Virus record (IMG/VR): IMGVR_UViG_3300025109_000073
Span: 1 to 22,906 of that record
Source: a virus
Reading direction: 5' to 3' (one strand)
DNA length: 22,906 bases
Position 1 is the first letter of the stretch, and the number at the start of each line of letters is the position of its first letter. The notes under the pieces are model-generated. The model was not told where the DNA came from. It searched no databases and worked only from the letters and a program-made list of their open reading frames with translations. Positions 22,829-22,906 of the stretch are shown here, one piece after another. The translations under genes were made by a program, and so were the position numbers.

Positions 22829-22906
22829 TTCCTTTATATATAAATACCCTGTCAAAAATACCCCACTTAACCCCTTGCAATTAAACAACAAACTGAAAAC
22901 ATGCAC

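Noticed and set aside
22850-22855. Second TTGACA as an additional promoter
   Set aside because: No acceptable -10 hexamer lies 15-19 nt downstream on the minus strand; the nearby TATATATA is only 8 nt away.
22149-22906. 12-nt inverted match between GTGCATGTTTTC (22149-22160) and the last 12 bases of the window, as a possible terminal repeat
   Set aside because: Matches of 12 nt are expected by chance several times in a window this size, and the window edge is not known to be a genome end.
1-22906. tRNA or rRNA genes
   Set aside because: No cloverleaf-like segment with a TTCRA arm or rRNA motif was noticed, and the space between genes is too small for most of the window.

Overview
The window is a late-gene (packaging and virion) module of a tailed phage with a podovirus-type architecture. 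No bacterial housekeeping genes, rRNA or tRNA are visible. Every convincing gene lies on the minus strand, so transcription runs from the right edge (about 22.9 kb) to the left edge. Many genes overlap, touch or are separated by a few bases, and a strong sigma70-like promoter (TTGACA, 16 nt, TACAAT) at 22637-22664 sits upstream of the first clear gene. The composition of the structural proteins (LamG-type lectin, DTTIxR fibre repeats, gp4/gp11-like adaptor, nozzle, Gly/Pro-rich ejection protein) resembles phages known mainly from marine metagenomes. The host cannot be named from this sequence.

Layout in transcription order. (1) 22.9-21.3 kb: promoter; a 34-aa gene; a frameshifted basic small gene; terminase small subunit; a 92-aa protein with a recombinase-type helix-turn-helix pattern; a 45-aa gene. 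A 32-nt leader repeat occurs twice, 240 bp apart, each copy just upstream of a start codon. (2) 21.3-18.7 kb: five virion-type genes (LamG-domain protein, 125 aa, 57 aa, 183 aa, 191 aa) lying unusually between terS and terL. (3) 18.7-16.1 kb: terminase large subunit, interrupted by a 319-residue LAGLIDADG intein. (4) 16.1-12.7 kb: a long AT-richer gene of about 1,118 codons whose N-terminal third reads as a tyrosine recombinase and whose remainder is an unrecognised, linker-containing, acidic protein. (5) 12.7-10.2 kb: an 80-aa gene, the portal, and a 92-aa gene that overlaps the portal 3' end by 188 bp in another frame. (6) 10.2-6.0 kb: a 1,250-aa low-complexity virion protein ending in a SleB/CwlJ-like cell-wall hydrolase domain, then a lysozyme-like 148-aa protein. 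(7) 5.9-3.7 kb: scaffold, major capsid protein, head-decoration candidate. (8) 3.6-0 kb: neck adaptor carrying an inserted jelly-roll-like domain, nozzle/beta-propeller tail protein, and a fibre with 81-residue tandem repeats; the next gene starts at the left edge.

TerS and TerL package DNA through the portal into a shell built by the scaffold and capsid protein. Adaptor and nozzle close the head and form the short tail. The long hydrolase protein and the lysozyme-like protein probably act in wall penetration during DNA ejection. The lectin-like, jelly-roll and fibre proteins probably decorate the virion or bind host glycans. The features most worth a second look are the tyrosine recombinase fused to a long virion-type protein between terL and portal, the intein in the terminase ATPase, the portal overlap gene, and the duplicated leader upstream of terS.
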